A DNA stretch of 64,000 nt from a virus: positions 1 to 64,000 of IMG/VR virus record IMGVR_UViG_3300033149_003004; one strand, 5' to 3'. Shown piece by piece: positions 23,315 through 30,979 of this stretch. A program made the position numbers and the translations under genes. The notes beneath the pieces are model-generated. The model saw only the letters and a program-made list of their open reading frames with translations, ran no database searches and had not been told where the DNA came from. How positions within the stretch are numbered: position 1 is the stretch's first letter; every line of letters begins with the position of its first letter.

Positions 23315-25782
23315 CCGACCGTCGAAAGCCGAGTATTGTTCAAATTCGCCGAAAACTCACGGCCGTCCGCCGTCGCCGGTTTGAGCTGGCTGCGAAAAGC
23401 ATGCGTCTGGTGCAAAAGGTGGTGGCTAATCGGCAGTTTATGTCCACCGAGCGGGAAGTGACGAAAGCTCTTATCCCGTTTTTTGTCGAGCAGGGACGTT
23501 CGATGGCTGCTCGGCTGCGGAGGATTGAGCAGAAGACTGTAGAGAATCTATGGACGAAACGGACTTCTCTCGGCTCTGCTGCTGGCTTGATTCAGCTGAT
23601 CTTTGATCCAAAAGAATGGCGTACCAATCTGACAAATCGTTTGTTGCCGGTACTAGCCCGAAAGATGGCAGAAGCTGGCGTGGCCCACCTGATGACGCTG
23701 GGAATCGACGTGCGGAGAAAGCAAAGGAAGAAGGGATTGAAGACCACTACTGCTGCGGATTGGGCTGAGGAGAACATTGCCGATTGGGATTCGCTTGTCG
23801 AGGCTTTTGAAGCTTCTAATCTACCAATGGGAATCATGAACGAGATTCCTACTTGGATGCAGGAGAGCATCGCTGAGAGACTCTCTGAGAGTTTTGCCGA
23901 AGATTACTGGGATTCGATTAGCAAGACGACGATGGGGGATGCCGAGAAAGTCTTGCGGCAGGGATTATCTGAAGGATGGTCGATCGGTGATATGGCTGGA
24001 GAGCTACGGCAGTATTTTGAGGAGGGAGGGTTTCGATATGCCCGACGCCGGTCGGAGAACATCGCCAGAACCGAGTCCGGGAATGCTCTGAACGCTGCTA
24101 GGAAGGGCAGCGTCGCTCGACTTCAGCAGGAATTGGGACCTGAAGTGCCGATGAAACAATCGTGGCTTTCCGTGCTAGGCATTACAACGCGAGACACACA
24201 CGCGGAGCTGGATGGTGTACCGGAGAATGAACGAGGAATGTGGGTCTTATCCGGTTACGAGATACCGTGGCCCGGACATATTAGCTTGCCTCCTTCGGAG
24301 CGCTGCAATTGCTTCCCTGCTGGAACGTTGGTGTCAGGAGATTTTGTCGGGGCGCAGAGAGCGTGGTACGAGGGGACATTCACCGAAATCATAACTGGCT
24401 CTGGGAGGAGGATCACCACAACCCCACAGCACCCAATAGTGACCTTGGAGGGACTTGTTCCGGCAGGCGAGGTCAAGCCAGGCCAGAAGGTCTTGGCCTA
24501 TCGTCCGGAGGCTGATTTGCCGTCGGTGGTGGCTTCCCGTGGCGATGATGTAAAGAACGAACCAGTTGCGGTCGAGCAGCTTTTTGAGGCGTTTCTTGCC
24601 GGGACGGTTGCCGCCTCGTCCAGCATTGAAGTCAAACGCGCTCAGGTGGACGATTTCTATGGCGATGCGAAATCCTTTCAGGGCGATATCGAGATTGTAC
24701 GGGCCAACTGGGGCCTGTTGGACGATGGGAAATTCGGCCAGTTTGAGAAACGTGGCAATTCTGTCCTCATCTGTGTGGATTCCGGTTTGGTTTTGGAATT
24801 TAGAGATCGCTCTTTTGGCCTTGCGTCTGGTCGGATCGGATCGTCCCCTTCTAGCGGTCCACGCCTTGCTGAGCCACTGCTTAGCTGCCTTCGATCTATC
24901 GCCAGCATCACGCCATCGGGCTCGCTGTCCGTCGGAGTAGCTGCGGATTTCCACGTTCGCCTCGATCAATCGTTGAGACAGGACGGCCCTGGAATATCCG
25001 GTTTCCTTCGAGAGTCGTTGGAGCGGTATGCCGGATTGGTACAGTTTGATGATGTGGTCGAGGTCAGGGATTTCTATTCTGCGGGTCATGTTTACGATCT
25101 CCAAAGCCGGTGGGGATTGGTGGTTGCTTCCGATCCATTATACACTGACAATCGTTTTCCTCCTAGTGGAATTGTCGTGTCGAATTGCCAGTGCAGTCTC
25201 ACGATTGAGTTTGGGATGGACCCTGCCGAAGCCATGCAGAGGATAGAGGAGTATTGGCAACATGTAGAAGAATGGGAATCGAAAGGCTACGTGTGGCCTT
25301 GGCAGAAGTACAATCCGAACCGTGATCCTGCAACTGGAAGATTTGCTCCTGGCGGAGGTGGAGATGATGGAGGTGGAGCAAGCGGAAGGGAAGAGGGAAG
25401 AGCCGAGCGGGCGAGACGCGCACATAAGACAAGCACAGCAGAGAAGCAGAGGAGGGGAGAAGCAGAGCAAAAGCGGATGGCCAAGGCAATCGGGGGTGAG
25501 AACGATGGGGATAATAAACCATTCGATGTGATCGTGGGAGGGAAGCATGGGATTGAAGTCAAGACTGTGATGGATAACAACAACGATAAGATCACCGTGC
25601 ATCCTGAATCTCGCCGGCGGAAGGAAGCTGCCGCCAAAAAGCAAAAGCTAAAGATTCACACTATAGCTATTGATATTCGTGAGGGAAAGCGATCTTATTA
25701 TTACAGGGAGGGGGTTGGAGCCTTCCGCCTCAAAAATATGGAGAAAGTATCGCTTCGGCAGTTGAAGGAGAAGTTCCGGTGA
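23302..25782 (+). CDS. MuF-type minor head protein with intein and C-terminal nuclease domain
   Basis: 826 residues from GTG 23302, preceded by GAGGAG (the frame is open from ATG 23269). Residues to about 336 form a Mu gpF/SPP1 gp7-like domain, ending in ARTESGNALNAARKGS, TRDTHAELDG and LPPSERCN. An intein of 292 residues follows (24310-25185). The extein resumes CQCSLTIEFG, then NPNRDPATGRFAPGG and a Gly/charged linker. The last 90 residues, FDVIVGGKHGIEVKTVMDNN onward, have a D...ExK pattern and a basic helix, like a PD-(D/E)XK nuclease. MuF proteins carrying toxin domains at the C-terminus are known; the protein may be ejected with the DNA. Confidence 0.85.
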   Translation: MLLLTDRRKPSIVQIRRKLTAVRRRRFELAAKSMRLVQKVVANRQFMSTEREVTKALIPFFVEQGRSMAARLRRIEQKTVENLWTKRTSLGSAAGLIQLIFDPKEWRTNLTNRLLPVLARKMAEAGVAHLMTLGIDVRRKQRKKGLKTTTAADWAEENIADWDSLVEAFEASNLPMGIMNEIPTWMQESIAERLSESFAEDYWDSISKTTMGDAEKVLRQGLSEGWSIGDMAGELRQYFEEGGFRYARRRSENIARTESGNALNAARKGSVARLQQELGPEVPMKQSWLSVLGITTRDTHAELDGVPENERGMWVLSGYEIPWPGHISLPPSERCNCFPAGTLVSGDFVGAQRAWYEGTFTEIITGSGRRITTTPQHPIVTLEGLVPAGEVKPGQKVLAYRPEADLPSVVASRGDDVKNEPVAVEQLFEAFLAGTVAASSSIEVKRAQVDDFYGDAKSFQGDIEIVRANWGLLDDGKFGQFEKRGNSVLICVDSGLVLEFRDRSFGLASGRIGSSPSSGPRLAEPLLSCLRSIASITPSGSLSVGVAADFHVRLDQSLRQDGPGISGFLRESLERYAGLVQFDDVVEVRDFYSAGHVYDLQSRWGLVVASDPLYTDNRFPPSGIVVSNCQCSLTIEFGMDPAEAMQRIEEYWQHVEEWESKGYVWPWQKYNPNRDPATGRFAPGGGGDDGGGASGREEGRAERARRAHKTSTAEKQRRGEAEQKRMAKAIGGENDGDNKPFDVIVGGKHGIEVKTVMDNNNDKITVHPESRRRKEAAAKKQKLKIHTIAIDIREGKRSYYYREGVGAFRLKNMEKVSLRQLKEKFR
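24310..25185 (+). other. intein (Hint domain) within the MuF protein
   Basis: Block A CFPAGTLVSG starts at Cys codon 24310; block B is ITTTPQHPIVTLEGLVPAGE with the conserved T..H; the C-terminal part is AGHVYDLQSRWGLVVAS followed by GIVVSN, with Asn codon 25183-25185 directly before Cys+1 (25186). The insertion splits the MuF sequence RCN/CQCSL. No LAGLIDADG motif is visible in the sense strand; the interior coincides with an antisense endonuclease gene. Confidence 0.85.
24334..25089 (-). CDS. homing endonuclease encoded antisense inside the intein
   Basis: 251 residues on the minus strand from ATG 25089 (a TTG 15 bases upstream is also in frame), with GGAG nine bases before the ATG. The N-terminus has a resolvase-like HTH, HIIKLYQSGIPLQRLSKETG then YSRAVLSQRLIEANVEIRSY. 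The middle, EFPIVQQAPVGPYNLDIALK followed by GFRIAIEIVHLS, has the D...E core of Vsr/PD-(D/E)XK-like endonucleases, then KKRLKKLLDRNWFVLYIIA. This fits free-standing phage homing endonucleases. The gene lies entirely within the intein coding sequence. The C-terminal 40 residues may be only an antisense read-through of Hint blocks. Confidence 0.72.
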   Translation of the reverse strand: MTRRIEIPDLDHIIKLYQSGIPLQRLSKETGYSRAVLSQRLIEANVEIRSYSDGQRARWRDAGDRSKAAKQWLSKAWTARRGRSDPTRRKAKRAISKFQNQTGIHTDEDRIATFLKLAEFPIVQQAPVGPYNLDIALKGFRIAIEIVHLSAFDFNAGRGGNRPGKKRLKKLLDRNWFVLYIIATGSHHRRQISLRTIGQDLLAWLDLACRNKSLQGHYWVLWGCGDPPPRASYDFGECPLVPRSLRPDKIS

Positions 25783-26051
25783 GCTATTGGCTAGAAGACG
25801 ATAGTGGGAAGTGGCTTGGTGATTTGGCTACCAATGTTGGCATCGTAGAGTTGCGAGAGGCTGGGAGTCCTTCGCTGGTTGAATTTCTGGATGCTGGAGA
25901 AGCGGACGAGGAATTGGTTGAGAGAGTGATCATCGAGACGAGGAATTTACCAGAAGTTGCTTACATAGCAGACATGATGGAAGGGGTGAAGCCACCGATC
26001 CGCGTGACGGATGGATGCGGAGAGGCAGAGGATTTGGAGGAGGAGGCATGA
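25779..26051 (+). CDS. small acidic protein, possible immunity partner of the MuF nuclease
   Basis: 90 residues, strongly acidic (SLVEFLDAGEADEELVERVI; ends AEDLEEEA). GTG start with AAGGAG upstream, overlapping the MuF stop by four bases. No family recognised. Acidity, small size and tight coupling to a gene ending in a nuclease domain are what an immunity protein would show; this is inference from context. Confidence 0.55.
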   Translation: MSYWLEDDSGKWLGDLATNVGIVELREAGSPSLVEFLDAGEADEELVERVIIETRNLPEVAYIADMMEGVKPPIRVTDGCGEAEDLEEEA

Positions 26052-26380
26052 GCCATCGGGGAAATGGTAAACCGATTCACGCTGAGATGCTGAAGCCAAG
26101 CACGCCGGATTGTATGGCATTGGCGAGGGAGATGGAAAAGCGATTCTTAATCGTTTGCGAACTATACGGCAGGATCAGTGAAGGGCGGCCCTTGCCGATC
26201 CCAGAGGGTATGCAGGTGCACCTTGTTAGATGGCGTCAGGTAGTGACGCGGCATCGGCGAGGTGATTTCAGAAACAGCGTGTCGGAGTGGAAGTCGATGA
26301 AAGAAGTGGCACAATTTATCCTCGATTGGGGATGTAGACTGAGGGGACAGCCACAGCAGAAATTGATTTGGAGCGAATGA
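26048..26380 (+). CDS. hypothetical protein
   Basis: 110 residues from ATG 26048 (GAGGAGG upstream), overlapping the preceding TGA. Basic, helical: LAREMEKRFLIVCELYGRI and VHLVRWRQVVTRHRRGDFRN. No recognised domain. Likely part of the same transcript as MuF. Confidence 0.55.
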   Translation: MSHRGNGKPIHAEMLKPSTPDCMALAREMEKRFLIVCELYGRISEGRPLPIPEGMQVHLVRWRQVVTRHRRGDFRNSVSEWKSMKEVAQFILDWGCRLRGQPQQKLIWSE

Positions 26381-26381
26381 A

Positions 26382-26612
26382 GTGGGCTTTTTGCCAAAAG
26401 TGGCTAATGTTGACTTTTCTCGCTTGAAGATAGAACCTGGCGATCGTGTGATTGTCCGCTATTGGTGTGATCTGAGCGAGGATGAGCGAAGAAAACTGCG
26501 AAAGAGCGTGAGTCGGTGGGCCGGATCGGATGTGGAGGTATTGCTCGTGGATGTGAAGAGGTTTGACGTTGACGTGGAAAGAGCTGTTAGAGTGTCAGGA
26601 TTGGGAATGTAG
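26382..26612 (+). CDS. hypothetical small protein
   Basis: 76 residues from GTG 26382. LKIEPGDRVIVRYWCDLSED and SDVEVLLVDVKRFDV suggest a small alpha/beta fold. It follows the previous stop by one base with only a weak ribosome site; coding is likely but not certain. Confidence 0.45.
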   Translation: MGFLPKVANVDFSRLKIEPGDRVIVRYWCDLSEDERRKLRKSVSRWAGSDVEVLLVDVKRFDVDVERAVRVSGLGM

Positions 26613-26654
26613 ATACTGGCGTCGAGGTTTCTCGACGAAGAAAAGCATAGCAGT

Positions 26655-26705
26655 ATCATTGATGCAAAAAGTGCGTTTTCTTCGCTTTGCACAGCAGGCG
26701 TTTTC
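26655..26705 (+). repeat. degenerate relative of the 9317-9366 element
   Basis: ATCATTGATGCAAAAAGTGC followed by GTTTTCTTCGCTTTGCACAG and CAGGC aligns with ATCATTGATGGAAAAGAGTG, TTTTCCCCCTCGGTTTGCTC, AGCAAGC at 9319-9365. Both lie in gaps next to small orphan genes. It may be a decayed mobile cassette boundary. Confidence 0.5.
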
Positions 26706-26765
26706 TCTTAGAGAAAAGCAGAGCTTGCGACGTTTTGTGTAGTAGGTACTAGCCAGGATGATTGG

Positions 26766-27035
26766 ATGACAGAAGCGGCAGTTGCTCGATATTTACCGGA
26801 TGAGTCACTACAAGAGTTTCTCGCTGCGATGCGGGACTTCGACAATGCTTTTGTGAATGCCCTAGCCAGCGGTGTGGATTTTACTATCAAATTGGAAGTC
26901 CGAGGCAATTGCGGAGAGCTTCTACACGCGAAGATCGACGATGGCAGGTGGAGGAGGCCGAAGGGAGTGGAGCGTAGGGTAGAGGAGAGGAGGAAGAGGG
27001 AGAAAATATCTGGGAATTTGCGGAAATTCGGCTAG
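26766..27035 (+). CDS. hypothetical protein
   Basis: 89 residues, ATG start. The N-terminal half is acidic and helical (DESLQEFLAAMRDFDNAF), the end very basic (GVERRVEERRKREKISGN). No known family. It stands alone between the degenerate repeat and the promoter at 27033. Confidence 0.5.
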   Translation: MTEAAVARYLPDESLQEFLAAMRDFDNAFVNALASGVDFTIKLEVRGNCGELLHAKIDDGRWRRPKGVERRVEERRKREKISGNLRKFG

Positions 27036-27061
27036 GAGAGTTTCCACTCTTCCCTTATAAT
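27033..27061 (+). promoter_or_regulatory. promoter, TAGGAG-N17-TATAAT type
   Basis: TAGGAG (27033-27038) and TATAAT (27056-27061), spacing 17, matching 11845-11873 in both hexamers and in CCTTATAAT. It overlaps the end of the preceding gene and would start a transcript of about 105 bases up to the terminator ending at 27170. Confidence 0.5.
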
Positions 27062-27068
27062 TCAGGGA

Positions 27069-27172
27069 AAGGTGGGTGAGTAGCTCACTGGCGTCCAGGC
27101 GTTCGGAAAGCGAAGCCGCGGCGTATGAAGCCCCTTCGATCGGGGCCTTATGCTCCAGCGGCTTTCTTTTTC
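27069..27172 (+). ncRNA. terminated leader or small RNA
   Basis: Between promoter and gene 27188 lie a GTGAG/CTCAC hairpin (27076-27080/27084-27088) and a long terminator hairpin. The layout (promoter, hairpins, terminator, then a gene about 15-20 bases later) copies that at 7880-8108, although the sequences differ. It may be an attenuator or a short RNA. Confidence 0.45.
27113..27170 (+). terminator. intrinsic terminator
   Basis: AAGCCGC (27113-27119) pairs with GCGGCTT (27158-27164), and inside GCCCC (27130-27134) pairs with GGGGC (27142-27146), followed by TCTTTTTC. A strong two-part stem with T-run, 17 bases before the next ATG. Confidence 0.75.
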
Positions 27173-27187
27173 AAGTGAGGATTCGGA

Positions 27188-27988
27188 ATGAATGTCACTT
27201 TCTTTTTGGGTCATGCTAGTGGGGCTCTACTGAGCCGGACCTTGACGATCACCCGTATGCCTAGGGCCGGGGATACACTACCGATCACCCCGCAGTACGG
27301 CCCGGCAAATGTGGGAGCAGCGACGCAGATCATTACGGTATCACTGCCCCCAAACCAGATATGGCAGGCGAGATTGGATGATGTCACGCTCGCGGGAAAT
27401 ACGAATGCTCCTCCGGCGATTCTGAACTTTCACACCGGATCACTACAATTCCCCGGGCCGCGAGAGAAGGAAGACCTGCGATTGCAAATCCTCCACATGG
27501 AGGAACAATCCAGCTCGTCCAGTTCCAGTTCGGTCAGCAGTGAGAGCAGTTCGTCGTGGTCGAGTCATTCTGCGAGTAGCGAGAGCAGTTCCAGTAGTGC
27601 TTCGAGTGCATCGAGCAGCTCTTCGAGTAGTAGCTCCAGTAGCTCGTCAGCCACGTCTAGCTCCAGTAGCTCCAGCAGTTCTTCGGCTACATCCAGTTCC
27701 AGTAGCTCTTCGGCTACATCCAGTTCCAGTAGCAGTTCTGCCACGTCGAGTAGCAGTTCCGAGAGCAGCGTGAGTAGTAGTTCCAGCAGTAGCTCTTCGG
27801 CTACATCCAGTCCCAGTAGTGCTTCGAGTGTATCGACCAGCTCCAGTAGCTCCAGTAGCTCCAGCAGTACGTCGAGCCAATCGAGTGTCTCGACTAGCTC
27901 CAGCTCCAGTAGCACGTCGAGCCAATCGAGCAGTAGTAGCAGCAGCATGAGTAGTTCGTCGTGGTCGTCGCAGTCGACGGTTGCTTAG
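27188..27988 (+). CDS. virion protein with long serine-rich C-terminal tract
   Basis: 266 residues. Residues 1-105 form a beta-rich domain (TFFLGHASGALLSRTLTITR; TQIITVSLPPNQIWQARLDD). From about 106 to the end the protein is nearly all Ser, broken by E, A-T, W and Q (WSSHSASSESSS-like units). Serine codons mix AGY and TCN, so the tract is maintained as protein and not as a simple DNA repeat. A surface decoration or appendage protein is likely; the tract could carry O-glycans. Confidence 0.65.
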   Translation: MNVTFFLGHASGALLSRTLTITRMPRAGDTLPITPQYGPANVGAATQIITVSLPPNQIWQARLDDVTLAGNTNAPPAILNFHTGSLQFPGPREKEDLRLQILHMEEQSSSSSSSSVSSESSSSWSSHSASSESSSSSASSASSSSSSSSSSSSSATSSSSSSSSSSATSSSSSSSATSSSSSSSATSSSSSESSVSSSSSSSSSATSSPSSASSVSTSSSSSSSSSSTSSQSSVSTSSSSSSTSSQSSSSSSSMSSSSWSSQSTVA

Positions 27989-27990
27989 TA

Positions 27991-28431
27991 ATGAATAGGA
28001 TTGTGGACAAGTGGAACAAGATGGCGTCTCGGTCCCGGTCCCCGGAGCCTGACGCTTTAACTTTCGAGGACGAGACTTTGGCGTTCGTTCCAGCACACGA
28101 AAGGGTTTCGAAAATGACAAAGCTTAGCGTAGCAATGAATCGCTTCGCCATCGTCGACTTGGCTATGTATGGCCCGGTTGAGAAGGTGGAGGTATTGTTT
28201 CGACAACTCCATGCCGCTGTTGTCAGAATAGGAAAGCGGGTGAGGGGCCGTGGCTTTCGCCGTCCTCCTGCCGGACAGGGAATGTGGCCGAATCTACATG
28301 ATGTAATGCAGTGGCTGAATAGCTTGGACGCTTCGGAGGAAAAAGCTGAGGAGGTAGCGTTCTTACATAAACTGTACAACACATGCAAGGCCAGGGTCCG
28401 GCAGGAAGTGAAGATTGAGTTAGGAATCTGA
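27991..28431 (+). CDS. hypothetical virion-region protein
   Basis: 146 residues from ATG 27991, two bases after the previous stop. Helical, basic: MTKLSVAMNRFAIVDLAMYG, VEVLFRQLHAAVVRIGKRVR. No family recognised; ATG chosen because the longer frame overlaps the serine tract. Confidence 0.5.
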   Translation: MNRIVDKWNKMASRSRSPEPDALTFEDETLAFVPAHERVSKMTKLSVAMNRFAIVDLAMYGPVEKVEVLFRQLHAAVVRIGKRVRGRGFRRPPAGQGMWPNLHDVMQWLNSLDASEEKAEEVAFLHKLYNTCKARVRQEVKIELGI

Positions 28432-28434
28432 TAT

Positions 28435-28728
28435 ATGTTCATCGGTTACCAACGAGTCGTTGTTGGCCCTGCCGTGGTGAACCTGACCGGAGTGGTCGCA
28501 GTTCCCGCAGGTACGGTCAGAGTCCAGTTACAAGCGGACTTGCTGAGCATCCGCTACACGATGGATAATGCCACGAATCCGAACGCCGGATTCGGGATGC
28601 TTCTGATTGATGGGTTGTCACCGGAATGGTTCGAATTGGAGGATTTGCTGAGGATGCGAGCAGTGTCCGTCGGAGCTTTATCCGGTTTGAACATCCATTA
28701 CTACGCCCCGAGTTCGTTGAGTGTGTAG
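28435..28728 (+). CDS. small virion protein
   Basis: 97 residues, beta-rich: GPAVVNLTGVVAVPAGTVRV, LQADLLSIRYTMDN, GLNIHYYAPSSLSV. The composition fits small head-decoration or minor capsid proteins, and it lies just before the prohead protease. Function not proven. Confidence 0.5.
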   Translation: MFIGYQRVVVGPAVVNLTGVVAVPAGTVRVQLQADLLSIRYTMDNATNPNAGFGMLLIDGLSPEWFELEDLLRMRAVSVGALSGLNIHYYAPSSLSV

Positions 28729-28732
28729 TGCT

Positions 28733-30952
28733 ATGCCAGAATCGAACGATGCACATGAGCGGTTGCTAAAGCTGGTCCGGTCCAGGACGGAGAAAAGGAC
28801 GGAGTTTAACTTCGGCATCCTTACAGCTGACCGCTATGTCAAAACCGTACGGGATGCGATCGGGATGCAAGCTTGTTATCGCCATATGTGCCGGACCAAG
28901 GGCGATTGGGCATCCTTCGATGATGTGATGCGGAAAGCCGCAGGCACTCTGACCTATAGCAACCCTCTCATGGAAGTGAAGTCCAAGGGAAGCTCGTTGG
29001 ATGGCTGGGAGAAACCGAAGAACACACTGATGGTTTTCCGCCACGTGCTCACGACGAGTACGAAGGATCGGGATGGTGACATCCTCCGAACGAAAGGGGC
29101 AAAGCCCGATCCGAAGATGCTGTTGCTGTTTCAGCACGTCCACACGTTGCCGATCGGCAAAATGCTGGGAGTGGCCAGCCACACGAAGGATGAGCTTCAG
29201 CTCTATTCTTGCATCGTGGATATGAATGAGTTATGCCACGATTGTGCTGTGATGGTAGACAATGGCATGGGGCGTTTCTCCCATGGCTTTCGGGCCTTGG
29301 ATTTCCTGGAGATCAAAGAGGGACGGGATTCGACGGGTGGATTCGACGTGAAGGAGTTCGAGATTTTGGAGGAGTCACTTGTCTCTGTCCCTGCTAATCC
29401 GGATGCGGAGACGGAGGAGGTACTGTTGTCGCTGGTTGAAGGGGGGGAATTGACGAGCCCTCTGATGAAGGACTATGGCCAGTCGATTCGAGAACGGCGG
29501 CCGATTTCGATCCCGGTAGAATTGGATGTGAAGGTATCGGTCAACGGCCAGGAGGTGAGAAGTCATGCGAACGAGCCAAGAAACCAGGCGGGAAGAGGAG
29601 CGAGAGAAGGAACCAGCTCACCAGAAGAAACCGAGGATGTTTCCGGTGAAAGATGGACAGGAGAGAAAACGACCGAAGTCGAAGAAGTGAAGCGGGAGGC
29701 ATTTTCTTGCGAGTGCATTGAATGTGGATATGAAATAGAATCCGAGGAGCATTGCCGGGAATTGAAATGTCCGGAATGCGGAGGTGAAATGCGGAGGAAG
29801 GAACGTCCGGGACCAGGCAAAGCTCTTTCCGTCAAGCTTAACTCTGGTGGTGCTCGTCATGCTCAATCATTGATATCTGCTGGTAAGGTGAAGAAAACCG
29901 GGTCTTGGGATGCCCCAAGCGCTGGAATGCAAAACGCATACATCGAGGAGCATGGCATGAAAGCCTACGGCAAGTGGTTCCTCGGAATCCGACCGCAGGC
30001 AGACCCAGAATTGAAGGCCGCTTGGGCCTACCCCTTCACGAGTGATTTCGTCAACGTGGACCGCTCTGGTTTGGCAGCAATTCGACAGCGAGCTGGGCAG
30101 CAGGACGAGAAGGATGTGTTTGATGCCGCCGGAAAACTCATGGAGGCCATCGACAAGGAGGAGGAGAAGGTGTATCAGCCCGAAGGGCAGAAACCGTACC
30201 CGAACGAACATGCTCTACGTCTGAACGATCCGGACAAGTATGAGCGAATCCGTCGACAGAACGACAAGTTCGGACCAGGTATCCATGCCATCTTCGGCAT
30301 TACCGATGATGGCAAGACGGAGCTCCAGGCTATTCGATTCTCCGCCAATAAATTCACACCAGAGGAAGCGAAAAAGTGGTTGGAGGAACACGATTACAAG
30401 ACAGACGGTTTCGAGCCGGCGAAAAAGCCGGAAAAGCAATTAATCGACGATACCGTTTCGGGAGGTTCCGAGGCGGTCCCTCCCGAAACTGATTATGGGC
30501 GAGAGGATAAACAGATGGTCTGCCCTGAGTGTAATTACGTGGGTCCTGGTAAGGACAGCAGATGCCCGGAGTGTGGGGCTAAGTTGATCCCCAGAAAGGA
30601 TTTCATCTTGGAGAAAGCTGGTCGAGTGTTGAGCAAGGCTAACGAGTCGAAGATTCGAGAAGCGATCGACGACCTCGACGAGGCATTTAAGATGGAAGGG
30701 GTACCTCGTGGCTGCAAAGCGTTGATCAACCAAGCTAAGCATGTCCTGAGCGAGGTGATGGAATCTCTCGGTGAGGGAGAAAGTGTAGAAAAAGCAGAGC
30801 GAAGACCGAGCGTGAAGGAAGCTCTGGCCATTGTCTTGGCCGAGGGCGGAGAAGAGGAACTGAAGATTATGGCGTCGATGCTGAAGGCGATTGAAGACAG
30901 TCGTCGCGATGATGCCATGGTCAAGCAGTATATGGAAGTGTGTAGCAATTGA
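28733..30952 (+). CDS. prohead protease fused to zinc ribbons and an XkdF-like domain
   Basis: 739 residues from ATG 28733. Residues 90-235 form an HK97-type prohead protease: His in LFQHVHTLPIGKML near 134-147, Ser in GRFSHGFRALDF near 181-192, then FEILEESLVSVPANPDAE. A CxxC zinc ribbon (CECIECGYEIE..CPECGGEM) follows near 326, then a region GIHAIFGITDDGKTELQAIR with KFTPEEAKKWLEEHDYK near 518-560 resembling phage XkdF-type domains, a second ribbon (CPECNYVG..CPECGAK) near 600 and a helical scaffold-like tail. Protease and scaffold in one chain is known; the double zinc ribbon is unusual. Confidence 0.85.
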   Translation: MPESNDAHERLLKLVRSRTEKRTEFNFGILTADRYVKTVRDAIGMQACYRHMCRTKGDWASFDDVMRKAAGTLTYSNPLMEVKSKGSSLDGWEKPKNTLMVFRHVLTTSTKDRDGDILRTKGAKPDPKMLLLFQHVHTLPIGKMLGVASHTKDELQLYSCIVDMNELCHDCAVMVDNGMGRFSHGFRALDFLEIKEGRDSTGGFDVKEFEILEESLVSVPANPDAETEEVLLSLVEGGELTSPLMKDYGQSIRERRPISIPVELDVKVSVNGQEVRSHANEPRNQAGRGAREGTSSPEETEDVSGERWTGEKTTEVEEVKREAFSCECIECGYEIESEEHCRELKCPECGGEMRRKERPGPGKALSVKLNSGGARHAQSLISAGKVKKTGSWDAPSAGMQNAYIEEHGMKAYGKWFLGIRPQADPELKAAWAYPFTSDFVNVDRSGLAAIRQRAGQQDEKDVFDAAGKLMEAIDKEEEKVYQPEGQKPYPNEHALRLNDPDKYERIRRQNDKFGPGIHAIFGITDDGKTELQAIRFSANKFTPEEAKKWLEEHDYKTDGFEPAKKPEKQLIDDTVSGGSEAVPPETDYGREDKQMVCPECNYVGPGKDSRCPECGAKLIPRKDFILEKAGRVLSKANESKIREAIDDLDEAFKMEGVPRGCKALINQAKHVLSEVMESLGEGESVEKAERRPSVKEALAIVLAEGGEEELKIMASMLKAIEDSRRDDAMVKQYMEVCSN

Positions 30953-30979
30953 ACCTTTTGAAATAAGGAAATTGAGACA

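Noticed and set aside
27565-27948. Minus-strand Leu/Glu-rich frame opposite the serine tract
   Set aside because: Antisense of AGC/TCG serine codons gives Leu/Glu runs automatically; no ribosome site or independent features.
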